Shown here piece after piece: positions 12,104 to 19,722 of a stretch of DNA of 37,541 nt (position 1 is the stretch's first letter; every line of letters begins with the position of its first letter). The notes below the pieces were generated by a model. The model saw nothing but the letters and a program-made list of their open reading frames with translations. It made no database searches and had not been told where the DNA came from. Location of the stretch: positions 1-37,541 of IMG/VR virus record IMGVR_UViG_3300047498_000022. One strand, 5' to 3'. A program made the translations under genes and the position numbers. This DNA comes from a virus.

Positions 12104-12468
12104 AACGCTATTGCCTTGGCTTTTACGGTATCGCATTGCTGTAAAGTAAGCTTATACTTTTTGCTTACACAAGATTGGGATTGAGTTCCTGCGGTGGCAC
12201 TGGAAAGTTTGGGCAAATGTTTACTGGTCGTCCTTGGCAAGCTGTCAACGTACAAAGCATTAATATCAGTGCTAGTTTTCGCATAAGAATTCTCCGACTG
12301 GCTGTTGATAACGTCGTCTTTCTTTTGGATGTTTAGCGCATTCTTTTCGCTGGCAGAATCCAGGGCGGCCTGCTCACCTTCACATAGTTTAGCTGTAATC
12401 GTATAGGTTACACTGGATGAGAATATTGCAGTGAATAGAGCTAAATATAAAATCCCTGCGTTACTCAT
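12067..12468 (-). CDS. Inner-membrane spanin (Rz-like), 133 aa
   Basis: ATG 12468 overlaps the preceding stop (ATGA); an upstream codon at 12510 would overlap that gene. Residues 5-25 form an N-terminal transmembrane anchor (ILYLALFTAIFSSSVTY), followed by a charged periplasmic helix (ALDSASEKNALNIQKKDD) and a C-terminal segment with two Cys. The layout is that of i-spanins, though shorter than lambda Rz. The overlapping lipoprotein gene supports the call. Confidence 0.75.
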   Translation of the reverse strand: MSNAGILYLALFTAIFSSSVTYTITAKLCEGEQAALDSASEKNALNIQKKDDVINSQSENSYAKTSTDINALYVDSLPRTTSKHLPKLSSATAGTQSQSCVSKKYKLTLQQCDTVKAKAIALWDRDTALSQSR

Positions 12469-12677
12469 GACCCACTCGATAGTTTCTGAGCGCCCGCCGC
12501 GCTTGTCCAAACACCGCCATGAGCAACAGCATATTCAGTGAGCGTAGGCGCATGGTCTTTCATAATTAAATAAAGCGCCAATAGCAGCAAAACGACGGAA
12601 CCCCATATCGCAGCGACTATGTGCTCATTAGGGGAACCGTCCTTATCTGCAATTAGTTTTTTAAACCATTCACTCAT
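12465..12677 (-). CDS. Small membrane protein, holin candidate, 70 aa
   Basis: One clear transmembrane helix at about residues 22-40 (VAAIWGSVVLLLLALYLIM) is preceded by a short hydrophilic N-terminus (MSEWFKKLIADKDG). Position directly before the spanins fits a holin. The MSxWFxxLIxxxDG start is common in such phage proteins. A holin is inferred from context; a second membrane segment is not evident. Confidence 0.6.
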   Translation of the reverse strand: MSEWFKKLIADKDGSPNEHIVAAIWGSVVLLLLALYLIMKDHAPTLTEYAVAHGGVWTSAAGAQKLSSGS

Positions 12678-12856
12678 TATGCAGCGGGAACTACTGGTGT
12701 CGGTGTCAAGTCCGCCAGGATAGCACCGGTATCGCTTTTAACAGCGGCTACGGCGGTTTCTACCGTAGTAAGATCAACGGTTGCAACAGGTGCAGGTGCG
12801 GCTTTAATGGCGGCAACGTCAGCTTTAATCTGGGCAATATCATCTGCGAGTGTCAT
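12677..12856 (-). CDS. Hypothetical Ala/Val-rich helical protein, 59 aa
   Basis: ATG 12856 is chosen over 12886 because AAGGA lies eight bases upstream and the longer start overlaps the previous gene. The N-terminal helix (DDIAQIKADVAAIKA) leads to an Ala/Pro/Val-rich tail. No family is recognised. Stop and next start overlap. Confidence 0.6.
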   Translation of the reverse strand: MTLADDIAQIKADVAAIKAAPAPVATVDLTTVETAVAAVKSDTGAILADLTPTPVVPAA

Positions 12857-12878
12857 AATCAATTTCCTTAATTTACGG

Positions 12879-13058
12879 TTAAACATGTTTTTTTAGGTCT
12901 GCAATTAACGCTTCAATCTTTTCGTGGCTCCAGCTTTCAATGCTCTGCCAGATTGTGTTGATATGGGTTTTAGCGGCATTTTCGGCTTCTTTGCGTACAT
13001 CAGTTCCGGCTGTTAATACGGCAGTTTCGGTAACTGGAGTTGTAATTTCATCAGTCAT
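12879..13058 (-). CDS. Hypothetical protein, 59 aa
   Basis: Frame starting at ATG 13058 with GAGGAG upstream, ending at 12879. The C-terminal part is an amphipathic helix (WQSIESWSHEKIEALIADL); the N-terminus is Thr-rich. No family is recognised. It fills most of the gap before the next gene. Confidence 0.65.
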   Translation of the reverse strand: MTDEITTPVTETAVLTAGTDVRKEAENAAKTHINTIWQSIESWSHEKIEALIADLKKHV

Positions 13059-13210
13059 TTGGACTTCTCCTCATTGAATTTTTGCTTGGTAATTATTTTA
13101 TCACATATACGAGTAATTTCAACCTCTATATCAATCCCCAATATATGCGCTTCCCTTTCGCCGCTACGAAATGCGCGTATTAACATGGCATATTCACACT
13201 TTGGGAGCAT
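13055..13210 (-). CDS. Hypothetical basic protein, 51 aa
   Basis: Short frame joined at both ends: its ATG shares a base with the phosphoesterase stop (TAATG) and its stop overlaps the next start (ATGA). It reads MLPKCEYAMLIRAFRSG at the start and is otherwise helical and charged. The coupling is the main support. Function is unknown. Confidence 0.6.
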   Translation of the reverse strand: MLPKCEYAMLIRAFRSGEREAHILGIDIEVEITRICDKIITKQKFNEEKSK

Positions 13211-14115
13211 TATAAACTCCCCACCCAATTCCCGTTAATATCTGTAATCATGGGGATGAATGTGGCTCGATGTCCGCCAAATACCATCATGCAGCCAAGA
13301 CTTGGCCGTATAGGGAAATGCTTGCCATAGGCGAAAGCATATGCATCTTCGTTAATTAAGCATCCAGCATTCCCGCCAAAATGATGCCCCTCGTAGTTAA
13401 CACCAGCGAAGCTGTGGATATGTCCATGTATAAGAGATTGCTTGAACATCTTAAGATATTGCATATGCGCATATTGCCCTGATCGGCCAGCGTCGCCATG
13501 GAAATATCGCACGCCATCAATAATCCAATGGTTAGCCCATTTCCACCCATCAGGTGCGCTTAGAATGGTTGCTATGTGGTTTAGAAAGGCGGATGGTAAA
13601 CCGGAGCCAAATGCTAACTTATGGCCTCTTATTGTGTGATTGCTCTCGCACACCATTACTTCGGGGAATTCTTTATAGAACGGGATTAGGTGCTCCTTGG
13701 CTTGCTTTAGTTCATTGCCAGCCGATAGTCCATTCGGGTCGTGGTCATATCTGGACATGGCATGGAAGTCTACCTCGTCTCCCAGACAAATTATATGAGT
13801 TGGTGAGTATTTTGCACGAACCGCCTGCAAGAAAAGCAATGCATGAGGGTGCTCGAAAGGGCAATGTAAATCAGGAATTGCCAACACTACGGCATCTTCT
13901 GGTTTTGGTATTTTCAATCTGGGAATTGCGGAGGGGACAGGCTGTGCAGTAATGGAATTTGATTCTTTTTCTAGCCTATTATTTTTTCGCCACCTGCGCT
14001 GGGTGGATTCAGTTACGCCGGTATCCCGGTAAATATCTCGCTGATCATCACCGGCAGCAAGCCTTTCTAAGACAATTTTGACAATAGCGCTATCATAGGG
14101 AGGAGTCCACGTCAT
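13210..14115 (-). CDS. Helix-turn-helix/metallophosphoesterase fusion
   Basis: Calcineurin-like metal-dependent phosphoesterase. Metal-ligand motifs appear in order: DLHCP (D-x-H, about residue 82), GDEVD (GDxxD, about 112), SNHTIRG (a variant of GNHE/D, about 160), HGD and HGHIHS (GHxH, about 235). The usual GNHD is altered to SNHT, seen in some phage members; activity is likely but not certain. Residues 10-45 form a helix-turn-helix head (DQRDIYRDTGVTESTQRRW), suggesting DNA targeting. It could cleave nucleic acid or small phosphodiesters; the substrate cannot be read. It lies in the lysis part of the late operon, coupled to both neighbours. Confidence 0.85.
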   Translation of the reverse strand: MTWTPPYDSAIVKIVLERLAAGDDQRDIYRDTGVTESTQRRWRKNNRLEKESNSITAQPVPSAIPRLKIPKPEDAVVLAIPDLHCPFEHPHALLFLQAVRAKYSPTHIICLGDEVDFHAMSRYDHDPNGLSAGNELKQAKEHLIPFYKEFPEVMVCESNHTIRGHKLAFGSGLPSAFLNHIATILSAPDGWKWANHWIIDGVRYFHGDAGRSGQYAHMQYLKMFKQSLIHGHIHSFAGVNYEGHHFGGNAGCLINEDAYAFAYGKHFPIRPSLGCMMVFGGHRATFIPMITDINGNWVGSL

Positions 14116-14276
14116 TTGTGCTCTCCTCGCAATTTGCGGTGAGCCATTATAAGCGCCCTTAAGATTATGCGGCGCGGCGGCGTTCCCCCATGCTTATTAT
14201 AAACTTTGACAATATTACCTTTCTTATCTTCAAACGTATAGCCACGTAATTGAATAAAATCGATAATATTGGTCAC
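14112..14276 (-). CDS. Small hypothetical protein, 54 aa (GTG start)
   Basis: GTG at 14276-14274 lies five bases after GGAGG, one of the best ribosome binding sites in the window, just after the lysozyme stop. The stop overlaps the phosphoesterase start (ATGA). The product is basic (FIQLRGYTFEDKKGN, then GGTPPRRIILRALIMAHRK). No family is recognised. Confidence 0.7.
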   Translation of the reverse strand: MTNIIDFIQLRGYTFEDKKGNIVKVYNKHGGTPPRRIILRALIMAHRKLRGEHK

Positions 14277-14277
14277 A

Positions 14278-14697
14278 CTATCCTCCGTTGAGCATTAGCT
14301 CCGCAAGTTCTTCGCACCTATTAGGGGTCTGTTTATGCCATTCGCTATTCAGCATCTCTTTGGCTGCCGTTGCGTAATCCTTTTCTCGCAAGGCATTTAA
14401 CATTTTGGCGAATTTCTGCACTCCGCCAATACCAAGCTGGAAAACCATCTCTGTTATGATGGCTTGGCGGTTATCATCAACGCCTATAATCCATGGGAAC
14501 GCTTTGGCAATTTCCGCTTTTGCTTTATCAATATCGGTTATTAGAATATCCACCGCTTGTTCCTCGGTAATTCCATCGCTAAAATCTTCATTTGATAAAA
14601 TCTTATGGCCGTAACCTATCGTTGGGTTTCCATCCTGATCATTATAGGCCGTAAGCCGAAGCCCCTCATTGGTTTTTATGTCACCGATGAGATCCAT
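14278..14697 (-). CDS. T4-type lysozyme (endolysin, GH24)
   Basis: Cleaves the peptidoglycan glycan strand for lysis. The catalytic set falls at exactly the T4 lysozyme numbers: Glu11 (KTNEGLRL), Asp20 (AYNDQDG) and Thr26 (PTIGYGHK). The conserved C-terminal helix region (MVFQLGIGGVQKFAKML, then EWHKQTPNRCEELAELM) follows. Length 139 is slightly short of T4 lysozyme (164) but normal for phage members. No signal peptide, so it needs a holin. The start shares a base with the previous stop. Confidence 0.95.
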   Translation of the reverse strand: MDLIGDIKTNEGLRLTAYNDQDGNPTIGYGHKILSNEDFSDGITEEQAVDILITDIDKAKAEIAKAFPWIIGVDDNRQAIITEMVFQLGIGGVQKFAKMLNALREKDYATAAKEMLNSEWHKQTPNRCEELAELMLNGG

Positions 14698-14930
14698 TAT
14701 TTATGCCCCGTATATACAATTCCAATTATTGCACCAATAAATCCCGCAATAACTGAATAAAGAGCCATGGCAAACTTTGCCGCGCCACGTTGCTCCATGC
14801 GTGTTTCCCATAATGGGCGTATAAAGTCTTGTTGGATTTTCTCATCGTGCTCAATGTGGGTTTCAAGCGCATCTGCTATGTACAAAACCTTAGTGTGTAT
14901 TTCTGTAAGCAAGTCTAAACCGTCTGGCAT
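14697..14930 (-). CDS. Small membrane protein, 77 aa
   Basis: ATG 14930 (MPDGLDLLTEIHTK) is chosen; a codon at 15032 would overlap the previous gene by over 100 bases. A charged helical N-terminal half (DALETHIEHDEKIQQDFI) leads to a C-terminal transmembrane helix (about residues 52-74, MALYSVIAGFIGAIIGIVY). A small lysis or virion-associated membrane protein is possible; a second holin-like candidate. Confidence 0.6.
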   Translation of the reverse strand: MPDGLDLLTEIHTKVLYIADALETHIEHDEKIQQDFIRPLWETRMEQRGAAKFAMALYSVIAGFIGAIIGIVYTGHK

Positions 14931-15400
14931 ATAAAAAACTCCGTCAATCCAATTAATCCACCTATGGTATACTCTGAGTACTGGACTGCCTTTTCCTTGA
15001 TAAATATACCATAAAGAAAATAAGGCAGCCAATAAATTGAAGCTGTTGAAATAAAATAATAGTTACCATTTGTTAAGTAACATTGGGCGGCAAACATCGG
15101 GACAATTAATAATTGGCGCAAAAACATCATGCAGCACCCCCATAATTTGCTATGGGCGCTATCCCCAATCTCAGCAGACCAGTAAGAATCCCAAGCGGGA
15201 GTGCACCAGAGCATGAGTCCGGCAAAGGTAATGGGAAGTAAAAGTGCATTACTTGTCAAAATAGTAAGGCTCATAGCGATCAGTGCCATCGAGACCAGTC
15301 TACCGACAACGGTAGAATTCGTTATCCCAAACAATTGGGAGCCACGGCCACGGTTGGCTATAGCGCAAATTGGTATTAAAAGACTAAGAAGAATATGCAT
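14915..15400 (-). CDS. Multi-pass membrane protein, 161 aa
   Basis: ATG 15400 (MHILLSLLIP) overlaps the end of the beta-helix gene by 17 bases. Four hydrophobic segments are seen: near residues 2-15, 35-65 (two helices around LTILTSNALLLPITF), 90-105 and 115-135. Between late tail and lysis genes, it may be a membrane accessory of lysis or ejection. No family is recognised. Confidence 0.6.
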   Translation of the reverse strand: MHILLSLLIPICAIANRGRGSQLFGITNSTVVGRLVSMALIAMSLTILTSNALLLPITFAGLMLWCTPAWDSYWSAEIGDSAHSKLWGCCMMFLRQLLIVPMFAAQCYLTNGNYYFISTASIYWLPYFLYGIFIKEKAVQYSEYTIGGLIGLTEFFICQTV

Positions 15401-17297
15401 AACCCACCGTTCCTGCCGTACCACCTGTCGCCTGAGCCTGAATCGCGCCCGGAGTTGGATAGCCTGTCGTTAAACTTCCCGTTGTATTGGTAAACGATGG
15501 GAAACCCGCGCCCTTTAATGACGAATTGCCAACCGTGAAATTATGCCCTACCGTAATCCAGTACACGCCTGTTGCTGCACCAGTGCCGGGGCTGTTATTC
15601 AAGGTGAGCGTATCGTTAGTGTTTGTGGTAGTAGTTATAGCAGTAATTAAATACCCCCCGGCGGTTAATGACCCTCCGCTTGTAATATGAAGATAGTCTC
15701 TATTAGCAACTACGCCCGCTGTAACAAAATTTTGCGTGATGTCTTGAAATTTACTTCCAGCCAAACCTTGACCAACCGTACCAGTAACTTGTGAAACGCT
15801 GGTGAAAGTGGGGTTTAGGGCTAAATCAGTGGATCCCTTGTTTACGAGCGTTACGTCCGTAGTATTATTAAAGTAGTCGTTATACATACTTATTATACTA
15901 CCGGCGTTAGTTGTCGTATTGGTGAATCCAGTGGTAAGGCCATAAAATATATTATTGAATATTTGACTAGTTGTAGACGCGCTAGTAAAATCCAAACCAA
16001 TACCCATTTTTGCTTCGCTGCCGTAGAAAGTATTGTTTTGAATAGTATTAAAAGTAGCATTCGTTATCCTTATAGCGTTGGTTGTATTAGATTCCATAAG
16101 GTTATTGGAAATTAGATTACCGATACTTGTGCTATGCGTATCAGCAATACCGTTAACAGAATCATGGATATAATTACCCACTATGCAGCATGGATTGGCT
16201 ACAGATATGTTTAGGGCGTTTCCATTTTGGGAAATAATTTCACTGCCAAGTATTGATGTGTTCGCTCCGTTTTGGTTGGCTGGTTGTACTGCATTACGTG
16301 ATGTGGTAATACTACTATTTGTGATTTTGCAATTAACTATATTGTTTCCGGTTCCGAAAGTAACTGTATTAGCAGCGGTGCCAGTTATTATAATATTAAT
16401 AAAATACTGGGATTGACTCCATGTCACGGAATTAGCACCGAGTGCAAATATTGGCCTATTACCTTGATTACAAACATCGCCGGGTATGATATTATATCCA
16501 ACTATACTTGATGGGCTTGTGGATGTGGAATTGGTAGAACCAGTGCTTATTCCCGCACTAAAGGTATATGTTCCATTTTTAACCCAGACATTGCTGGCTG
16601 CTGGCCACATAGCTTGAAAGGTGTTTTCTAGGCCATTGAAGCGCCCCGCTCCCCCCACATATCCAGTACAGGCAACCGAGGTCGTGCCCGTATTTTCGGT
16701 ACGGTCTAAAACAACTGTGGTTGCGCTGACATAGCTAACAATCTCATACCAGCCAACCACACCGAAAGCGCCCGTTCCAGTAGTCGTCTGGTGAAAGAAG
16801 TTGCCAACCATCACAGGGGTGAAGTTTGCAGTGGCCGAGGTCATCGTGGTTGATGCACCTAATGCCGTGAAGTCGGCTACGCCATTGATGATAGCCGTAT
16901 CTTGCATCGCATAATTCACGCCGTATTCAATACCTGTTGGCGCAGATGTTGTCGCACATCCGGCAACGGTAGATGGCGCGTACATATTGGTGGCTGCATT
17001 GAATTGCCAAGCAGCACCCACTGCTGCATTTAATGTGGCAACGCCACCAGCCACGCTTGCAATCGGATAAAACCCCTGCACTATATTGGCCTGAGTTGGT
17101 AGGAATATGGCAGCACCCACATCGCCAGCAGCGAATGAATGGGTGGCTGAGGATATGGTCGGAGATGCACCCGTGCCGGAAGCGATTACGCCATCAGTGG
17201 GGAAGTTTACATTGGCCGGGTTAAAGCCCGCGCCATTCACGTTTCCCGTTGTTGCTGTCGCGGTGACGTTGAATAAGGAGCCAGATGCCAACGCCAT
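15384..17297 (-). CDS. Beta-helix tail protein (NosD/pectate-lyase-like), 637 aa
   Basis: Low-complexity Gly/Thr/Ser/Asn sequence with regular short repeats. From about residue 290 to 470 it shows the parallel beta-helix pattern, with strands such as VNCKITNSSI, ILGSEIISQNG, IVGNYIHDS, LISNNLMESNT and TIQNNTFYG. Right-handed beta-helix domains in phages are usually tail spikes that bind or degrade surface polysaccharide. No lyase or hydrolase catalytic site can be identified by eye. The N-terminal half is a beta-rich attachment region. It is followed by lysis genes, as many tail-spike genes are. Confidence 0.8.
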   Translation of the reverse strand: MALASGSLFNVTATATTGNVNGAGFNPANVNFPTDGVIASGTGASPTISSATHSFAAGDVGAAIFLPTQANIVQGFYPIASVAGGVATLNAAVGAAWQFNAATNMYAPSTVAGCATTSAPTGIEYGVNYAMQDTAIINGVADFTALGASTTMTSATANFTPVMVGNFFHQTTTGTGAFGVVGWYEIVSYVSATTVVLDRTENTGTTSVACTGYVGGAGRFNGLENTFQAMWPAASNVWVKNGTYTFSAGISTGSTNSTSTSPSSIVGYNIIPGDVCNQGNRPIFALGANSVTWSQSQYFINIIITGTAANTVTFGTGNNIVNCKITNSSITTSRNAVQPANQNGANTSILGSEIISQNGNALNISVANPCCIVGNYIHDSVNGIADTHSTSIGNLISNNLMESNTTNAIRITNATFNTIQNNTFYGSEAKMGIGLDFTSASTTSQIFNNIFYGLTTGFTNTTTNAGSIISMYNDYFNNTTDVTLVNKGSTDLALNPTFTSVSQVTGTVGQGLAGSKFQDITQNFVTAGVVANRDYLHITSGGSLTAGGYLITAITTTTNTNDTLTLNNSPGTGAATGVYWITVGHNFTVGNSSLKGAGFPSFTNTTGSLTTGYPTPGAIQAQATGGTAGTVGYAYSS

Positions 17298-17298
17298 A

Positions 17299-17592
17299 TC
17301 AGTTCAATTGTGAAATAAAGTTGTTGTTTTCGTCCACCAGCCAGTCCGAATTATCATCCGGATTATTCATGAACCTGCGCGTTGAGCATGTGGGATCAAC
17401 TATGTTGCCGGGTGGAATTAAAACATTATCCAAATTACACGCAAGGAACGTCACGCCAGTTAAATTCGCTGGCAAGCAAGCGGTGTCTGGAACATGCTGG
17501 GATAAACATATCCCATGTATCGTCAGACCATCCATATCCGTTCGGTCTGACAAATCCCAGCCAGTGCAGTCTTTATCGTCGTAATCGCTCAT
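17299..17592 (-). CDS. Small pentapeptide-like protein, 97 aa
   Basis: Residues 10-60 have a short repeat flavour (CTGWDLSDRTDMDGLTI, LTGVTFLACNLDNVLI), with pentapeptide-like A/N-x-L-x-x spacing and a few Cys. Coupled to the fibre gene before by ATGA and immediately followed by the beta-helix gene. Probably a virion or tail accessory. Confidence 0.65.
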   Translation of the reverse strand: MSDYDDKDCTGWDLSDRTDMDGLTIHGICLSQHVPDTACLPANLTGVTFLACNLDNVLIPPGNIVDPTCSTRRFMNNPDDNSDWLVDENNNFISQLN

Positions 17593-18506
17593 GATGCGCT
17601 CACCCGTATAGTTAAACTTGCCTTTGTTATAGTAGATGCGCTATTGACGTTAAACGCGAATACATCGCCGACCGATACAGTCGATTTCCATCCTGCTATA
17701 CTTCCAGAAAATGCCGATTGTGCAGAAGTAAGGGTTGGGAGGGACGATGCCGTTATTGTACTCGATGCGGTTGGTACGGACGCATTTTGCTTCCAGACAT
17801 CAATTACTATTGAACCACTTTTGTCTGCAACTATATTCCACCCTGTAATCGTCCCTGCATATGGTATTGACGCAAGATACCATGTCCCCGAACCGGCAAT
17901 AGCGCTACCTTGCCCATCCAAATCAAAGGTAATCTGGCGGTAAGTTTGATTCACTGGCATGTTGGTTGTAGCGATATTTCCAGTCAATGTAGATGTGCTA
18001 AGAGCCACCGTAAATCCGGCACCTGTTGAACCGCCAGTTAATGTCCCAACGGACGTTAAAGATGACGTTACAACGGTTGAGCCTATCGCAGTGCCAGTAA
18101 GAGAAGATGCGGGGGCAGAAATTAATGTAGTACCCGCCGCTGTTAGAATCCCCTTAGCATTTACAGTAAATGTAGGTATAAAATTTGAAGAGCCAAATGA
18201 CCCTATATTGGAATTAACCGTCGCCAAGGTCGCTGTGGCTCCAGAAGTAGTTATGTCGCCTACGAGACTTGTGCTCGTTATAGAAGTAGAGCCAGAGAAT
18301 ATTGCAATGCCATTTAGGGCTGGAGTACCCGTGGTAGTTACTGTCCCAGATCCTGCACCAGTTGCAGTTATTACTGTATCACCCCCAGAAGTATTGACAT
18401 TAATTCCTGTGCCGCCTGTTATTAACTGGGCTGCTGTTGTATCCCCATTAATCGAAGATACTCCACCACCGCCACCGGCCTGAGTCATGCTGCTTTTGTA
18501 GACCAT
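17589..18506 (-). CDS. Tail fibre-like protein, 305 aa
   Basis: Gly/Ser/Thr-rich fibre shaft. It begins with GGGGGVSSINGDTTAAQL, which resembles the GVxSLNGLTGxxQ start of other fibres. A module TLATVNSNIGSF ... FTVNAKGILTAAG is shared with the fibre gene at 19719. The C-terminal 120 residues form a beta-sandwich-like head (QITFDLDGQGSAIAGSGTWY, then IVIDVWKQNASVPT). Likely part of the host-recognition apparatus. Downstream genes are coupled. Confidence 0.8.
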   Translation of the reverse strand: MVYKSSMTQAGGGGGVSSINGDTTAAQLITGGTGINVNTSGGDTVITATGAGSGTVTTTGTPALNGIAIFSGSTSITSTSLVGDITTSGATATLATVNSNIGSFGSSNFIPTFTVNAKGILTAAGTTLISAPASSLTGTAIGSTVVTSSLTSVGTLTGGSTGAGFTVALSTSTLTGNIATTNMPVNQTYRQITFDLDGQGSAIAGSGTWYLASIPYAGTITGWNIVADKSGSIVIDVWKQNASVPTASSTITASSLPTLTSAQSAFSGSIAGWKSTVSVGDVFAFNVNSASTITKASLTIRVSAS

Positions 18507-18515
18507 TACGCATAC

Positions 18516-19082
18516 CTAACTGTTGGCTTCGGCTGCCAATCTACCGGCTTTTTCTTTTAGTCTTTTATCTTCTTTTTTAAGGCGAAAATCTTCATCCGCC
18601 AATAATTTTTCTTTTGCAGAAACCGCATCAAATCTTTGCTTGAATTCCGCTTCCAAAGAAAGGCGCTTATCTAAAATTTCCTTTTCTTGTATTTGAAGCG
18701 CATTTTCGCGCTCCTTATGACTTTTTTCAGTTTCCTGATGAGATGCAGAAATATTGTTAAGCGTTTTCTCGCGCTCAGCCAGTCGCTCAGTTTCTGACTT
18801 TACTTTTTTATTGTGCGCATCAACATTTGCAATGTGAGCGGCCCTTTCTGCTTCCAACGATGTTTTTTGTTCCGCAATTTCTTGTTTTATTTTATCGGCT
18901 GTAGCAATAGTTGCGCGAGCCTCTTCTGATTTTTTAACTTCTTCATCAGTTAAGGCCGCTGCTTTCCTCCGGCGCTCATATGCATCATCGATTGATTTGG
19001 GGTCTTTGACAATCGCCACAATGTCTTTTAGCAACGCAAAACCCGCATCGGTTTCTTGCTGATTGAATGTTGAACTAGCCAT
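18516..19082 (-). CDS. Long coiled-coil virion protein, 188 aa
   Basis: ATG 19082 (MASSTFNQQETDAG) lies two bases after the previous stop; an upstream codon at 19211 would overlap it. Residues 40-185 are almost continuous charged heptads (IKQEIAEQKTSLEAERAAH, then KLLADEDFRLKKEDKRLKEK), with few Gly or Pro, so a long coiled coil is expected. It sits among tail fibre genes, which suggests a fibre shaft, scaffold or assembly protein rather than an enzyme. Confidence 0.75.
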   Translation of the reverse strand: MASSTFNQQETDAGFALLKDIVAIVKDPKSIDDAYERRRKAAALTDEEVKKSEEARATIATADKIKQEIAEQKTSLEAERAAHIANVDAHNKKVKSETERLAEREKTLNNISASHQETEKSHKERENALQIQEKEILDKRLSLEAEFKQRFDAVSAKEKLLADEDFRLKKEDKRLKEKAGRLAAEANS

Positions 19083-19084
19083 AA

Positions 19085-19495
19085 TTACTGTCCTTCGCCA
19101 ATGCTGATTTCCAGAGTCGTTGAGTTTGTTGCGCCACAAATAGCTGAGATTGTGTCGGTGAAAGCTATATAATCCAAAGTATGAATAGATCCGGCGGGTA
19201 TTGCGTCGCATGTGGACGTACTAATAAGCGTGGACGTCGGTTGAGGTGTCGCAGTGGATGCCACAGCAGCAACAATCCCATTCGTACTGGTTGACCCGCT
19301 TCCGCAAATATAGGCCGTCTTTGTGCCCGTGTTGGCAATCTTGAACGTTACGCGCTGTGTGCTGGGTATATTGGTAAATGTTACCGACATACTACCCGTT
19401 CCCGGCGAAAGTAAAGCCGACTGAACCGCAATAAAGTTGTTCATCAGCACAGGTGCCGATAACATACTTCTTAGTCTTGGTGGTAATTGAGCCAT
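19085..19495 (-). CDS. Hypothetical virion protein, 136 aa
   Basis: Begins MAQLPPRLRSMLSAPVLM and continues as Ser/Thr/Gly/Ala-rich beta sequence with three Cys (ICGSGS, STCDAIPAG, ICGATNS). The composition and position among fibre genes suggest a tail or fibre accessory. No family is recognised. Confidence 0.7.
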   Translation of the reverse strand: MAQLPPRLRSMLSAPVLMNNFIAVQSALLSPGTGSMSVTFTNIPSTQRVTFKIANTGTKTAYICGSGSTSTNGIVAAVASTATPQPTSTLISTSTCDAIPAGSIHTLDYIAFTDTISAICGATNSTTLEISIGEGQ

Positions 19496-19518
19496 AATTT
19501 TTCCTTTTTATTTTTCTA

Positions 19519-19722
19519 TCATTGTGACGGCGGTACATAAGCCGCGATTGCGCCATATTTACCTGAATTAAGATCAGCCCAAAGCTGCATACCATGGGGT
19601 GTATTATCATATGCTGCTGCGGTGTAAGGATAAGTCTGGCCATTATCAAATGTGGCTTCCACATCGATGGTAGAATTATCAGATTTGGAATAAATGGGGT
19701 TTGATGCTGATGTAATGTTCAT
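19519..19722 (-). CDS. Small tail-associated protein, 67 aa
   Basis: The start at 19722 is an exact ATGA overlap with the fibre stop. The pattern MNITSASNPIYSKSDNSTID, then HGMQLWADLNSGKYGAIAAY ending in VPPS, matches small proteins I know after phage fibre genes (NPxYxxxDNxxID, F-x-x-x-YPYTA, L-x-x-G-x-Y-G-x-I-x-x-Y-x-P). They are usually annotated only as hypothetical; a fibre assembly role is inferred. Confidence 0.75.
   Translation of the reverse strand: MNITSASNPIYSKSDNSTIDVEATFDNGQTYPYTAAAYDNTPHGMQLWADLNSGKYGAIAAYVPPSQ

Noticed and set aside
17959-18483. Plus-strand frame of 174 residues opposite the tail fibre
   Set aside because: Val/Pro/Ala-rich product is the expected antisense of a Thr/Gly/Ser fibre. 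It has no ribosome binding site and sits alone against a coupled operon.
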